Shown one piece after another: positions 10,394 through 20,871 of a DNA stretch of 64,000 nucleotides. Below the pieces are notes generated by a model. The model was not told the origin of the DNA and made no database searches. It saw nothing but the letters and a program-made list of their open reading frames with translations. How positions within the stretch are numbered: the stretch's first letter is position 1; every line of letters begins with the position of its first letter. A program made the position numbers and the translations under genes. Origin of the DNA: Whitmania pigra (Eukaryota > Annelida > Clitellata > Hirudinida > Haemopidae); NCBI GenBank assembly GCA_021613335.1, contig JAJTWR010000251.1, positions 2,029,501 to 2,093,500 on the forward strand, given 5' to 3'.

Positions 10394-12032
10394 ACAAACT
10401 CTATCACAGAATCAACGGTTGCGACACCATTAGCTGGAGATTTTTATGAATTTTATGGTTTAAACATTTGTTTGGCTGAGAAAATAAATAATAATAATAA
10501 CAATAATAATAATAATAATAATCCACTTCGAAATCGTAGCAATTACTTAGAATCTATAACGTGCCTAAAATTTATTACAGTTACTTATTACCATCATGTT
10601 TTAAGGATGCTATGACCCACAAAGAACAATGTTTATGCTCATAAACTATAATTACAAAATATATAAACCGATGCGGAATAATCTCAATCATTTTGGGTCG
10701 ACAAATGCGCCAGTGCTCCACGACTTCTAGTGGTGATAAACTACTTTGTTATATTTTCACATTGTGCCAGTTGGTTAAGGGATTTGACAATGAAAATGTA
10801 AATAATATATATCTGCTTAAATGTACGTTAAGAGTAAATTTAGAATTTAAAATGAGAAGGATTCATTTAAGAACATTTCAGGACTAAAAATATGATTGGT
10901 AAATAGAATTCTCAAAAGCATGAAAAATCATTGATATTGGTCAAAACTTGTGGCATCAACAATGTACATTTTTTCTTAAAATAAATAGCTAAATTAAAAA
11001 TAATATTAAAAGTGTTTCTATGGTGATGATAAGGCGATTTATATGCTTATTTGGTGCATATAAAAATTGCTTCTAGGTTATCCCATTAGAGATTGGCAAC
11101 AACGATTATTAATTGAAAAGTTGCTAACATTTCATTTATCAAAGTTGCGGTCAGAATCAAAGCACAACAACAGCCCTGTAAAAAACCCACGAATATGCAG
11201 ACCAACATAATCAGATTGAATCAAATGCGGAAACATTTATTTGTCTAAACATTAAGACAAACAAGTGACAAAGCCAAATCAATTAGACTAGAAATGTGTT
11301 CAAGAGGTCAGGGGACCGGCAAATACAAAACATATCAGGATTCAGTCTCACTCCAACGGTGATGGCTGGAATCCTCGGCGTTTACCTTGACATTATCAAT
11401 GGGACATAATGCAGAACAAATTGCTGTAATCGTTGTAAATGAACTTTGTAGGTCTCTTCGTAGCTATTGTGCTGCTGCGTTAAAAATGGGTGAACTTCGT
11501 TACAAGGCCTTCAAGTGGGCTACATTTTTTTCATAAAATGTTACTGCCCGATGTCCACAACGAACAATGAATTTCACTTTTCAGTATGCAAAAAGATCTT
11601 TTTTTAAATGCAAAAAGACATTTTTTTTACAAATTGTTACAAAATCAACAACTAGCAGATTAATCGGAAGCTTGTCCAAAAGTAAAGAAGTGAAAGTCCT
11701 GTAATATTACATTAAAGTAAAATAAAAACTGCCTATAGAGGCAGTTTAACATTGCAGCAAAAAATGACCCTATGAACGGTTTTGCCTATACCATGGTGTC
11801 TATGTTAAATCATTGGAAATAGTAAACTCATACAAATTGTAAACAGAAGTCAATTTATTCCATTTGAAGACAAGATTTAAGAAAATACTCAGCTATTACA
11901 ATTTATTAAAAAAATCTTTTAATAATGGTTTGATTTTTTTTCCTTACTCGGATAACTAAATCGGATTTGCTTGTTGTAGTGCCCTAAGGAAAATTTTTGT
12001 GCACTAAAAAAATAAGATAAATAAATTGTAAA
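10394..12032. repeat. Segmental duplicate of globin flanking DNA
   Basis: 10540-11300 is paralogous to 19740-20780. 11360-11700 is paralogous to 14440-14710 and 16660-16960, the upstream part of the globin unit. A globin gene would be expected to follow at about 12.2 kb, but the block breaks off into transposon debris. There is an AAT run near 10485-10523 and a 9-bp-stem hairpin at 11726-11747. Confidence 0.55.
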
Positions 12033-12338
12033 TTATAAATGTCTTTCAGCAATGAACCTGTTACTGGTAGATTCTTGGAGCGAGAACCATTCAAACACTT
12101 TGCTATTGACTTCCTCATAATGACATTGTCTCATCATTACTTCTTCCTCCGTTTTCCATTTTCTTTGTAACCTCTTCTTTGGTTCGATGTTCAATATCTT
12201 ATGCCAACTAACTTTGAAGTCAATGCTAAATTTTGAGATAGAATTAGTTCTTTCATAATTCGAAGGCCTCCACCTCAAGTTCAATAACCGCAAGATATCC
12301 TTCATCTCATCCTTATATCGTCTACCGGGTCCCGTCAC
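12033..12338 (-). pseudogene. Possible pogo-like transposase N-terminal fragment
   Basis: A 101-aa open frame contains SISKFSIDFKVSWHKI, which resembles a helix-turn-helix, then KWKTEEE and YEEVNSKVFEWFSLQ, which resembles the start of a CENPB-type DNA-binding domain in pogo/Tigger transposases. There is no DDE domain nearby. The resemblance is weak and it could be a chance ORF. Confidence 0.28.
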
Positions 12339-12356
12339 GTCATTTTCCTTAAAAGA

Positions 12357-14145
12357 GTTTGGAGACCTCCTCTTTCATAATTCATTTCCTCCCAAAACCT
12401 ATCTTTCATCATTTGCGGAGACTTCAAACGCCGCTGGTTCAGGTACCATCATCGACGAACATCAAAAAAAACTTGATCGACTCCCATGGACTCCTTCAAC
12501 ATGTAACTTTTCCAACTCATTTCAAAGGCCACATGCTCGACCTGCTCATCACCCCATCAACACACAATAGCCTCATCTCAAGCATAGAAATAAATGAAGT
12601 CACCTACTCTGATCATCATCTCATCTCCTGCAATATCTCTATTGACAAACCTCTCCCTCCACCCGTATCATTCATCGCCGCAGCCTCAGAAGGATCAACT
12701 GGGACTTTTTTGAGGAAGACCTTCTTCGCCTCTCTGAAAAACTCCTAATCAGCAATCTCGACTGACGGCTTCGCCACACAAGTCCATAAGTCTCTAGAGG
12801 AGCTCTTCGACAGACACGCCCCAATCAGGAAATTTGAGTTGGTCACCAGCCTAATTACAAGCTCTCTCATGAAGTAATCGAAGCAAAAAAAAGCCTACCG
12901 GCGCTTGGAACGTCGCTATCTTCGTCAACGCAATGAGTGCTCAAACTTGGTCAATTCTTTTAAATCTTTTTTCATCTCGAAGCTTACCAAAATCCACGAA
13001 TCAATCGTCAACATCCTCGCCTCATCAACCATTTCATGTTTTCCAGCCAGGCAATTCTCAGGCATCCCAATTTCAATCCTAAAGTGCGTCTTCGGAAGAG
13101 GTTCTCAAGCTTATTCGCTAACTGCCCAACAAGTCATCTACTCCCGATACTCTCCCCACTCCTCTTCTCAAGATATAAGCTCTAATTCTATCCCCAATCC
13201 TCTCTAACCTAGCAAACCTTTCTTTAAACACTGACACTTTTTCGTCCATCTTCAAGAGGGCCCAAGTCCTTCTTTTTCTAAAAAAGCCAAGCCTCGATCA
13301 AAGTTCGCCTACCAATTACAGACCTATCTCCAACCTTTCTACAATATCAAAACTACTTGAAAGACTCATTCTGTCCAGAATTCGACCTCATATCACAGCA
13401 TCCTCTAATTTCTCTTCACTCCAATCTGCCTACAGACCTGGTTTTTTTTTACAGAAACAGCTCTTTCACACATTTTCAACAATTTTACCGACATCTGTGG
13501 CAAGGGCAATTGCGCTGTGATGGTCAGCCTCGACCTCTCAGCTGCCTTTGATACCATAAACCACCAGATATTGTTGGAGAGACTTCAGTCTGACTTTGGA
13601 ATTGATGGCCTTGCACTCTCCTGGCTTTAATCTTACCTTTCCAACAGAACCCAATATGTTAAACTAGGTGATCCTTCCTCCCCTCCAGTTGAACTACATG
13701 CCGGTGTTCCTCAAGGCTCTGTCTTGGGACCTTTGCTTTTCACAACCTATACTTCACCTTTGTCTAACATTATTCATAACTTCAACATATCCTTCCATAT
13801 GTAAGAAGATGACACAAGTCTTTTCTCTATCCTCTCCAGCCATAGTATCTCAGATCAACTCGAAAATCTGCGGAAGTGCCATCAATGCTTGGCATCTCGT
13901 TAACTTTTTCCAAATGAATTCTCAGAAATCCGAAATTATGTTCATTGGCACACCCGTTCGCCTGAAAACTCTGTCGCCTCCTCTTTCCATAACCCGGCAC
14001 CTCCTTCCTTCCTCTACTATTCTCAAGCTCCTCGGTGTTATTTTTGATTCACACCTCACCTTCAAAGAACATTCCGCTTCTATTATCAAATCCTGCAATC
14101 ATCTCATCTGGGCGATCCGGCACATCCGTCCGCTACTTTCCAATT
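12357..14145 (+). mobile_element. CR1/jockey-like LINE, dead copy
   Basis: Broken frames spell a non-LTR retrotransposon ORF2. The endonuclease C terminus is at about 12440-12640 (LLQHVTFPTHFKGHMLDLL, then YSDHHLIS). The reverse transcriptase runs from about 13310 (PISNLSTISKLLERLI), through AFDTINHQILLERL (about 13545-13590), GVPQGSVLGPLLF (about 13690-13740) and EDDTSLF in place of YADDT near 13805, to IRHIRPLL at about 14120. Many stops and frameshifts are present. The right end joins globin-unit flank (CAATTACTTAGAATC at 14146), so the element landed inside the duplicated array. Confidence 0.85.
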
Positions 14146-15142
14146 ACTTAGAATCTCCTGTAAGGTGCCTAATCTTTGTTACAGTTATTATTTATTTCCA
14201 TCTTGTTCTGAAGACGCCATCAGGCTTTCTTAAGTCTACTCGGTATGGTCGTCAGTTAACAGTTTCAATAATGTAGATATCTGACTTTAAATGGGCAGCA
14301 AGGTATGGATCAAATATTACATTTGAATTGTACCAACGTTTAATACTAAAGACTGAAGACTGCTAAAAACGCTGTATCACGCTGTATAACTGATGGTGGT
14401 GCGAAGCTTTGGCGCTTACCTTTTAATAGATGATTGCAATAAATATATCATTGTCGGTGGAAAATATTGCCGAAAAAAATGGCATAGTCGTTGTAAATGA
14501 ATTTTGTAGCATTTTGTTGTTTCGCTACAAATGGGTGAACACGACTTGAATTTTGTCACAAAGCCTTCAAACGGATTTATAATCACTTTTTTTTAATAAT
14601 ATTTTTCTGCCCGAAGTCCACAACGAACAATGATTTTCACTTTTTGAATGCAAAAAGATCTTTTTAGAGACATTTTATACAAATTGTTACAAAATCCAAA
14701 GTGCGTTAAAAAGTGTATAGAATTGAATGTCTTCTAATTTTACATCCAAGTACTTAAAGATAGCTAAAACAATTGTGATTTTTAATCGAACACATAATCG
14801 ACTATGAAATGAGAATTTTTTTTACAAAAATTCAGCTGATCAGAGTCCTGATGTGAAACATGACCGCAATTGGCGAATATTTATAATTTAGAACATCCAT
14901 TTCGATCGGTTTGTCTTCTTATACAGGTAGAATTTATTAATACATTTAGTATGTGAAAACGCACGTTTGCAAAGCAAGTGTAGGTTTAAAAACATAAAAT
15001 GAGTTATTAATTCCAAACTTTTTCAGAGTATGCAAATAAATAACAGATTTAACTTCATATTGCTTGGCTCTACAATATCTCTATCTTAAAGAAATTCGTT
15101 ATTACAGACTTAACATTTTTTAGGAGGTTCTTTCAAAAGACG
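14146..15142. repeat. Globin tandem-unit flank (copy 1)
   Basis: Closely matches 16360-17439 along its whole length, including a CCACAACGAACAATGA motif, the ATTTATAAT TATA-like box (14879-14888) and a putative 5' UTR donor (ATACAG|GTAGAA, GT at 14927). This is the upstream DNA of the globin gene at 15143. It shows that this gene and the next arose by tandem duplication of a unit of about 2 kb. Confidence 0.7.
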
Positions 15143-15618
15143 ATGCTTGCAAAGATTAAATGGGTTTGGGGTATCATTCTGATCGGCGCCATCACCGCTG
15201 AAAAGGAACACAAACCCCACTGCAGCGCTGGGGACGCCAGAATCGTTCAAAGCGAATGGGGAGTCATTTGGAGAGCCGCTGATTCGGGTCTAAGGATAGC
15301 TATGGCTAAAATTGCCGTCCTAGAGTAAGTAGAACTACCAAGAATATGTTCAGAAATCAGTTAAATCATTTACATTGATTATAAGAATCTTACTACTGTT
15401 TGTTTACAAACTTCCTTCTATTGTGATATATTTTTGATTGCTAACTATGAAACAGGCTTTAAGAGTCCAATCAGTATTGCATTACTGGAACATAACCAAA
15501 AACATCAAGTTTCATTCATACATACATTTGACTTCATTCTTGCAGTATTGTCGATAAACATCCTGAAACAAGGACTCTGTTTCAAAAGGTCAGGGTTGTG
15601 ATGATGATGATGATGATA

Positions 15619-15655
<37 letters not shown>

Positions 15656-16247
15656 CGACGATGACGACGACGACGAGGACGATGACATCAAATGAAAATA
15701 TATTTAAAATATCATTATTTAAAATTTTTACTATTTGTATTTTTTATCATTTTTTACACTCGAAAATAGTATTGGTATCGAGAACCGTTAGTCGGCGATA
15801 TTCATTTCGATACCGCCAATAGTATCAGCGATAATATCGTCGCGATACCAATATTGCGACATTGTCAATCCTACAAAAGGTTCGAATTGAAGATCCAGAT
15901 TCTGGGGAATTTGAGGCTCATTGCATGAGAATCTTCAATTATTACGATCTCCTTGTCAACCTGCTTCACGACAAAAAAACCCTTCGTATTGCAAGTGCAC
16001 ATCTCGGACATCAACATGCTGCTAGACCCGGGGTGCTCGGGAAATACTTTAAGGTGTGCATTTACATCATTAAAAATCATTACCAATCATTTAAAAACAT
16101 ACAATTTTTGACTTTTCATTTTTACAGACATTCATTTCCCACGCGGCAAGCGTTCTTGGTCAATTCGATTACCGTATGCACATGATCGCTTGGGAAGAGT
16201 GCATGAACGACATGTTAAGTGGAGTATTTGAAGCCATTCCTAATTAA
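15143..16247 (+). CDS. Extracellular globin with a transposon inside exon 2
   Basis: Exon 1 is 15143-15324 (MLAKIKWVW signal peptide, Cys in PHCSAGDAR). Exon 2 begins at 15546 but is interrupted at 15589 by a hAT-type element and resumes at 15880, ending at 16053. Exon 3 is 16128-16247 (WEECMNDML, ends EAIPN plus TAA). If the DNA from 15589 to 15879 is spliced out, exon 2 is 43 + 174 = 217 nt, exactly the family length, and the protein is 172 aa with E7 and F8 His intact. Without that splice, translation enters the insert and stops at 15820-15822. Everything else (frame, splice sites, AATAAA at 16296-16301) is intact, which favours a gene still under selection or a very recent insertion. Confidence 0.8.
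15583..15590. repeat. Target-site duplication (left) containing AG|GT
   Basis: CAAAAGGT. The AG|GT at 15587-15590 can act as an exon-intron boundary: AAG then GTCAGG. Confidence 0.9.
15591..15873. mobile_element. hAT-type MITE in globin exon, 283 bp
   Basis: The 8-bp direct repeats CAAAAGGT (15583-15590 and 15874-15881) are perfect. The termini CAGGGTTG and CAATCCTA are inverted with two mismatches, matching hAT-type ends (YAGGRTTG). The left half is a GAT microsatellite (15598-15680). The right half holds an internal inverted repeat (TATTGGTATCG near 15769, CGATACCAATA near 15844). It has no coding capacity, so it would have been mobilised by another hAT transposase. Confidence 0.85.
15874..15881. 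repeat. Target-site duplication (right) containing AG|GT
   Basis: CAAAAGGT. The AG at 15878-15879 can act as a 3' splice acceptor, followed by GTTCGAATT, which resumes the exon in frame. The base before AG is A and the pyrimidine tract is short, so the acceptor is weak. Confidence 0.9.
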
Positions 16248-17439
16248 GCTAATTACTTCACACAAGTCATCACCTCAAAGTTGAACGTTAAAACCAATAA
16301 ATCGGAGGCAATTTCTGTTTTGTTAATTATCCTGTTTTCTTTTAAGGAATGAAATCGTAGCAATTTTCTTATAATCTCCTATAAGGGGCCTAATCTTTAT
16401 TACAGTTATTTATTTCCATCTTGTTCTGAAGACGCCAATCAGGCTTTCTTAAATCTACTCGGTATGGTCGTCAGTTAACAGTTTCAATAATGTAGATATC
16501 TTACTTTAAATGGGCAGCAAGGTATGGATCACATATTACATTTGAATTGTAACAACGTTTAATACTAAAACCTGAAGCCTGCTAAAAACGCTGTATCACT
16601 CCAAATGGCGGTTGTGGGAAACTTTGGCGCTTACTTCTTAATATTTTCTTAATAATGTTTGCAATAGATAGATCATTGTCAATGGAAAATAATTTCGAAC
16701 AAATTGGCGTAGTTGTTGTAAATGAATTGTATAGAGGTTTCGCCTCTATGTCGCCTCTGCTGCTTTGTTACAGATGGGTGAACACGAGTTGAATTTCGTC
16801 ACAAGGCCTTCAAATAGGCTTTAAACCATTTCTTTTTCAAAATATTTTTCTGCCCGAAGTCCACAACGAACAATGAATTTCACTTCTTGTATGCTTAATA
16901 CATTTTAGTGACATTTTTTACGAATTTTTACAAAATCAACAACTGGCGGGTTAGTCCAAAGTTTGTTAAAAAGTTTTTAAAAAATTGTATGTCCTCTAAT
17001 TTTACATCAAATTACGTGAAAATAGCCAAAACAATTGTGATTTTTAATCGAGCACAAAATCGACGATGAAATGTTAATTTTTTTTTAGAAAAACTCAGCT
17101 GATCACATCCCACCAAACTCTGATGTGAAACATGACCGCAGTGGATGAATATTTATAATTTCCAGTTTTATTAAACTTCCATTTCGATCCGCTCGTCTTC
17201 TTAGACAGGTACAAATTATTATTACATTTAGTGTATCTATACGCACATTCACAGGTGCAGGTTTACAAACATAAAAATAAAAAATGAGAACATAAAAATG
17301 AGCTATTCCAAATTCCAAAAGTTCTTAATGCAAATAAATAACAGATGTAACCTCCAAATATATGTCAACAAATATTTCTATTTAAGTAAATTCGTTATTG
17401 TACATTCCTTAATATTTTTCAATAGTCTTTCAAAGGACG
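16248..17439. repeat. Globin tandem-unit flank (copy 2)
   Basis: Paralogous to 14146-15142. Carries the candidate TATA box at 17151-17160 and a possible 5' UTR donor (GACAG|GTACAA, GT at 17219), with a plausible acceptor just before TCTTTCAAAGGACGATG. No separate gene was seen. Confidence 0.7.
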
Positions 17440-19634
17440 ATGTTTGCAAAGATTAATTTGGTTTGGTGTATCGTTATGATCGGCACCATCGCAGCTGATC
17501 AGGGAATCAATGACCGCATCACCCACTGCAGCGCTGGAGACGCCAGAATCGTTCAAAGGGAATGGGGCAACTTTTGGCGAACCGCCGATTCGGATCTCAG
17601 GATAGCTCTGGCTAAAGATGCTGTCTTTCAGTGAGTACAACATATAAGATTCTCTTCAGAAATCGGTTAAATCATTCAGAAATCATAAAAGAACTAGTGA
17701 GTATAAGAATGGGAAACTTGCCACTGTTTATGTATAAACCCCTTTCTACCGCTATATATTGTGATTGCTAATTAAAAAGCATATCCAGTAAGTACTCCAA
17801 AAATGTACTTAAGTATAAGTACAAAGTACTCGTGGCTGAAAGTACTTATAAGTACAGGTACAAGTACGTTGTAGTCAATGTACTTAAGTATAAGTACAAG
17901 TATAAGTATAAGTATTTTTGGGCACCCCGTCGTAATAGCCCGGCGACAAAATAGCCCCGTCAAAATAGCACCATCAAAACATAAAACTCATTTCATTTAA
18001 TCAAATTTGAAATAAGTTATAGGTTAATGTATCAACTCATATAAATATTATTTTTATAAAGATACGTTGACGGGGCTATTTTGTCGCTGGGCTATTTTGA
18101 CTGGTCACCGTATTTTTGGGAACATTCATTGATCAGAAATAATATTTGTTATCTTCAATACAATGTTAAGACAAGTGTAACAGAATTTACATTTATCAAT
18201 AAAATTGTTTATTTTTCTTAAAAAGAAGCAGTGTTTCAAAATATTTTTCAGAGTCTGTTACGCTGTGAAGTCAGTATAAGACCAGCTTGACTGAATAGTC
18301 TTTCAACAGGTGCAGATGATGAACAGCAGCAATTATAAAAGCTTTCATCTTGAAGTTAACTTTGATATTAACCTTCCCTTCATATCATAGATGGCTCTAT
18401 AATTGTTAAATTCAGAGTTCCAACGAGTTGAGTTTGGCTTAGGTATTGTTCTCCCAAGAACATCAAACACAGCTTCAGCAGCTTTTGAACTCTGATGTGA
18501 TGCATTACTTAAGCTGGAACATTTGCCAGCCACTGAACGATACATTCGCTTGAAAGTCGCATCACTTGCCAGTGCTTTATTGGCATCCACAGAAGCCAAC
18601 AAATTTAGTGTATGCGAGAAACATGGTAAATGAGAAGGCAGATAAATGCATGATTCTGATTCCGTCTGCTAAAAAAAACTGTGATATTTCTAAATGACTA
18701 TTAGTCTCATCATCAATGTCGCATGCATCAGATGGGTCCACCTCTAACATGCTTGTCTCAGAAAATTGTTTGAAGGCTTTAACGAAATTGCTTCCATTGT
18801 CAGTAACATGGACTATATTAGAGCTGTCGAGGTCAAATTCAATACATTAGGACTTTTATTTAAAAAAATTTTTATTTAAAAAATGAACGGCTTGTTAGAG
18901 GCAGTATTAAAAAATTTTTAAAAGTACCTAAAATGTACTTATTAATAAGTATTAAAAATGTATTTAAAGTACAAGTACTAAGTACACAATCGTGATAGGG
19001 CTTAAGTATAAATACTCAAGTACAGCAAATGTACTTAAGTACGTCCTTAAGTATTCGGCATCACTGAGCATATCGTAAGACTCCATTCAGTATTACATTC
19101 AGAATTATATTACTGGATTATAACTAAAAACATCGAGTTTCACTCTCTGAAGTGGTAGTACCTCGAACTGGACATTTCATTTTTCAAGCCCTTAATAAAC
19201 TACATACATTTAATTTCATTCATACAGTGTGGTCGACAAACATCCTGAGGCAATGTATCTGTTCCGAAAGATTGATGATCCGGATTCTGGAATATTCGAA
19301 GCCCACTGTCTGAGAATCTTCAATTACTTCGACTACCTTGTCAACCTGCTCCACGACAAAGAGGCCTTTCGCAGGGAATGTGTACGCCTCGGGCATGAAC
19401 ATGCTGCCATACCAGGCATGCTCGGGAAATACTTTAAGGTGTGCATTGATATCATTGAAAATCATCACCAATCCTTTAAAATAATATACAATTTTTAACT
19501 TTTACTTTTTACAGACATTTACCGAACACGCGATAAACGTTCTTAACCAACACGATTACCGCGTCCACAGCATTGCATGGGAACATTGTATGAACGGCTT
19601 GTTAGAGGCAGTATTTGAAACCATTCCTTATTAA
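17440..19634 (+). CDS. Extracellular globin, complete, hAT in intron 1 (171 aa)
   Basis: Exons are 17440-17630, 19228-19438 and 19515-19634. The signal peptide (MFAKINLVW) is followed by Cys in THCSAGDAR. E7 His is in SGIFEAH, F8 His in LGHEHAAIPG and the helix-H Cys in WEHCMNGLL. Exon 2 is 211 nt, two codons shorter than its paralogues at the CD turn (FRKIDDP instead of FQRVRIEDP), in frame. Intron 1 is 1.6 kb because it carries a hAT transposon (17786-19066). The poly(A) motif of the sister genes (CCAATAAATCGG) has become CCAAAAAATCGG here, so 3' processing may have moved. The splice sites are good and the frame intact, so the gene is probably functional. Confidence 0.88.
17786..19066 (-). 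mobile_element. hAT transposon in globin intron, 1,281 bp
   Basis: The flanking 8-bp repeats AGCATATC (17778-17785 and 19067-19074) are perfect. The ends are CAGTAAGTAC and its imperfect inverse ending CATCACTG, with subterminal arrays of AAGTATAAGTAC-like motifs at both ends. On the minus strand a broken transposase can be read from about 18860 down to 18340: VTDNGSNFVKAFKQF, LLASVDANKALASD, FKRMYRSVAGKCSSL and PNSTRWNSEFNNY, phrases typical of hAT transposases. N- and C-terminal parts are missing. A foldback element is nested inside (17923-18110). Confidence 0.88.
17923..18110. mobile_element. Foldback MITE nested in the hAT, 188 bp
   Basis: Long imperfect inverted repeats (GGCGACAAAATAGCCCCGTC near 17941 and its complement near 18067) make a hairpin. 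It is bounded by a perfect 10-bp direct repeat TATTTTTGGG (17913-17922 and 18111-18120). It is non-coding. A duplication of 9-10 bp is not typical of hAT and points to another transposase class, for example a Mutator-like one, but the superfamily is not determined. Confidence 0.8.
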
Positions 19635-20871
19635 GCTTCAAGACAAGACACCACCGTTGAACGTTATAAACCAAAAAATCGGAGACAATTTCTATTTCGT
19701 TATTTAAACTCAATGTCTAAGGACTTGAATGAAGCAATTGCTGAATGTTTATTTCTAATTCTAGTTCCCTTACTGAGAATGTTATAACCATCAAAGAACA
19801 ATGTCTATGGTTAAAACTATTATAAACTGCACCACTATGTCTACTGCTAATAAAAAGTTTAAACCACTGCAAACTGTTCAACCTCTAATCATGCTTTGTT
19901 ATATTTACTCAGTGTGCTTCGGGTTAGGTGTTTTAATAACGAAGAAATCTGACTTTAAACATGCAGCGAGAAATGAAACACATATTTGAATTGTAACAAC
20001 GTTTAATACTAAAACCCGAGGCCTGTAAAAAAACATCAGACCTCAAAGAAGTGTACCTTTTAAAATTATGCGCCTCCACCGACGGTCAAAACAATGGGAG
20101 GTGACCGAAGCGGATGCATTTCAGAGACATTCTAACAAAAAACACAACCGCAAGACAGCCAAGAGAATCAAATCTTAGCAATAAAACCCTTATAGAACAC
20201 TCAATTTCTTATCATTTCAACAGACTAATCAATTTAAAAGCAAAAGATCCAAAACACTGCACAGCAGACACACAGTTGTATTAAATGGTATGTTGAAGTG
20301 TCAATTTAGAATTTAAAATGAGAACTTCATCAATGAGAAGAATTCACTTAAGAACATCTCAGGACTAGACATGCAATTGGTTACAGGAATTCTCAAAAAC
20401 ATAAAAATGCATCGATATTGGTCAAAACTCATGGCATAAAAAATGGAATTATTATATTAAAATAAGTAACCAAATTAAAATTAGTATTAAATGTGTTTCT
20501 ATGGCAATGATATGGTGACTTGTATGCTTATTTGGTGAACGTTTAAGCTGTTTCTAAGTTGAAGTCATTAGAGATTGTCTTACAATAATGGCCAATAATT
20601 ACAAAGTTGCTGACATTGTGCTTAATTTACCAAAGTTGTGGTCCAAAACAATTGAGTCCAAGCACAATAAGAACAATGATATGGCAAAGACAACAGACCC
20701 CTAGAAATAGATTCCAGAAGGTGCAAACCAACCCAACCAACCAGATTGAACCAAATGCAGAAAAAGAGGCATGCATTTTCAGAAGGCACCTCATCACCAT
20801 AAAAACCTTAGGTTGTCGTTACAAACACAAGACCTTAAAATCAAGGAACTGCTACCATCATCTCCAACCAT
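19635..20871. repeat. Globin 3' flank, segmental duplicate
   Basis: 19740-20780 is paralogous to 10540-11300. It ends against the 3' end of the minus-strand RhoGAP gene. No coding feature was found. Confidence 0.55.

Noticed and set aside
11726..11747. Short hairpin (AACTGCCT, loop, AGGCAGTT) as a terminator or microRNA
   Set aside because: A 9-bp stem with a 4-nt loop in AT-rich DNA is too short for a microRNA precursor, and factor-independent terminators are not expected for animal pol II.
15598..15822. Met-rich open frame starting with a run of Met
   Set aside because: Translation of the GAT microsatellite in the MITE; in frame with the globin only as read-through.
17786..19066. Dense AAGTATAAGTAC motifs first looked like a CRISPR-like or satellite array
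   Set aside because: Spacing is irregular, the motifs occur only at the two ends, and target duplications plus transposase remnants show a hAT element.
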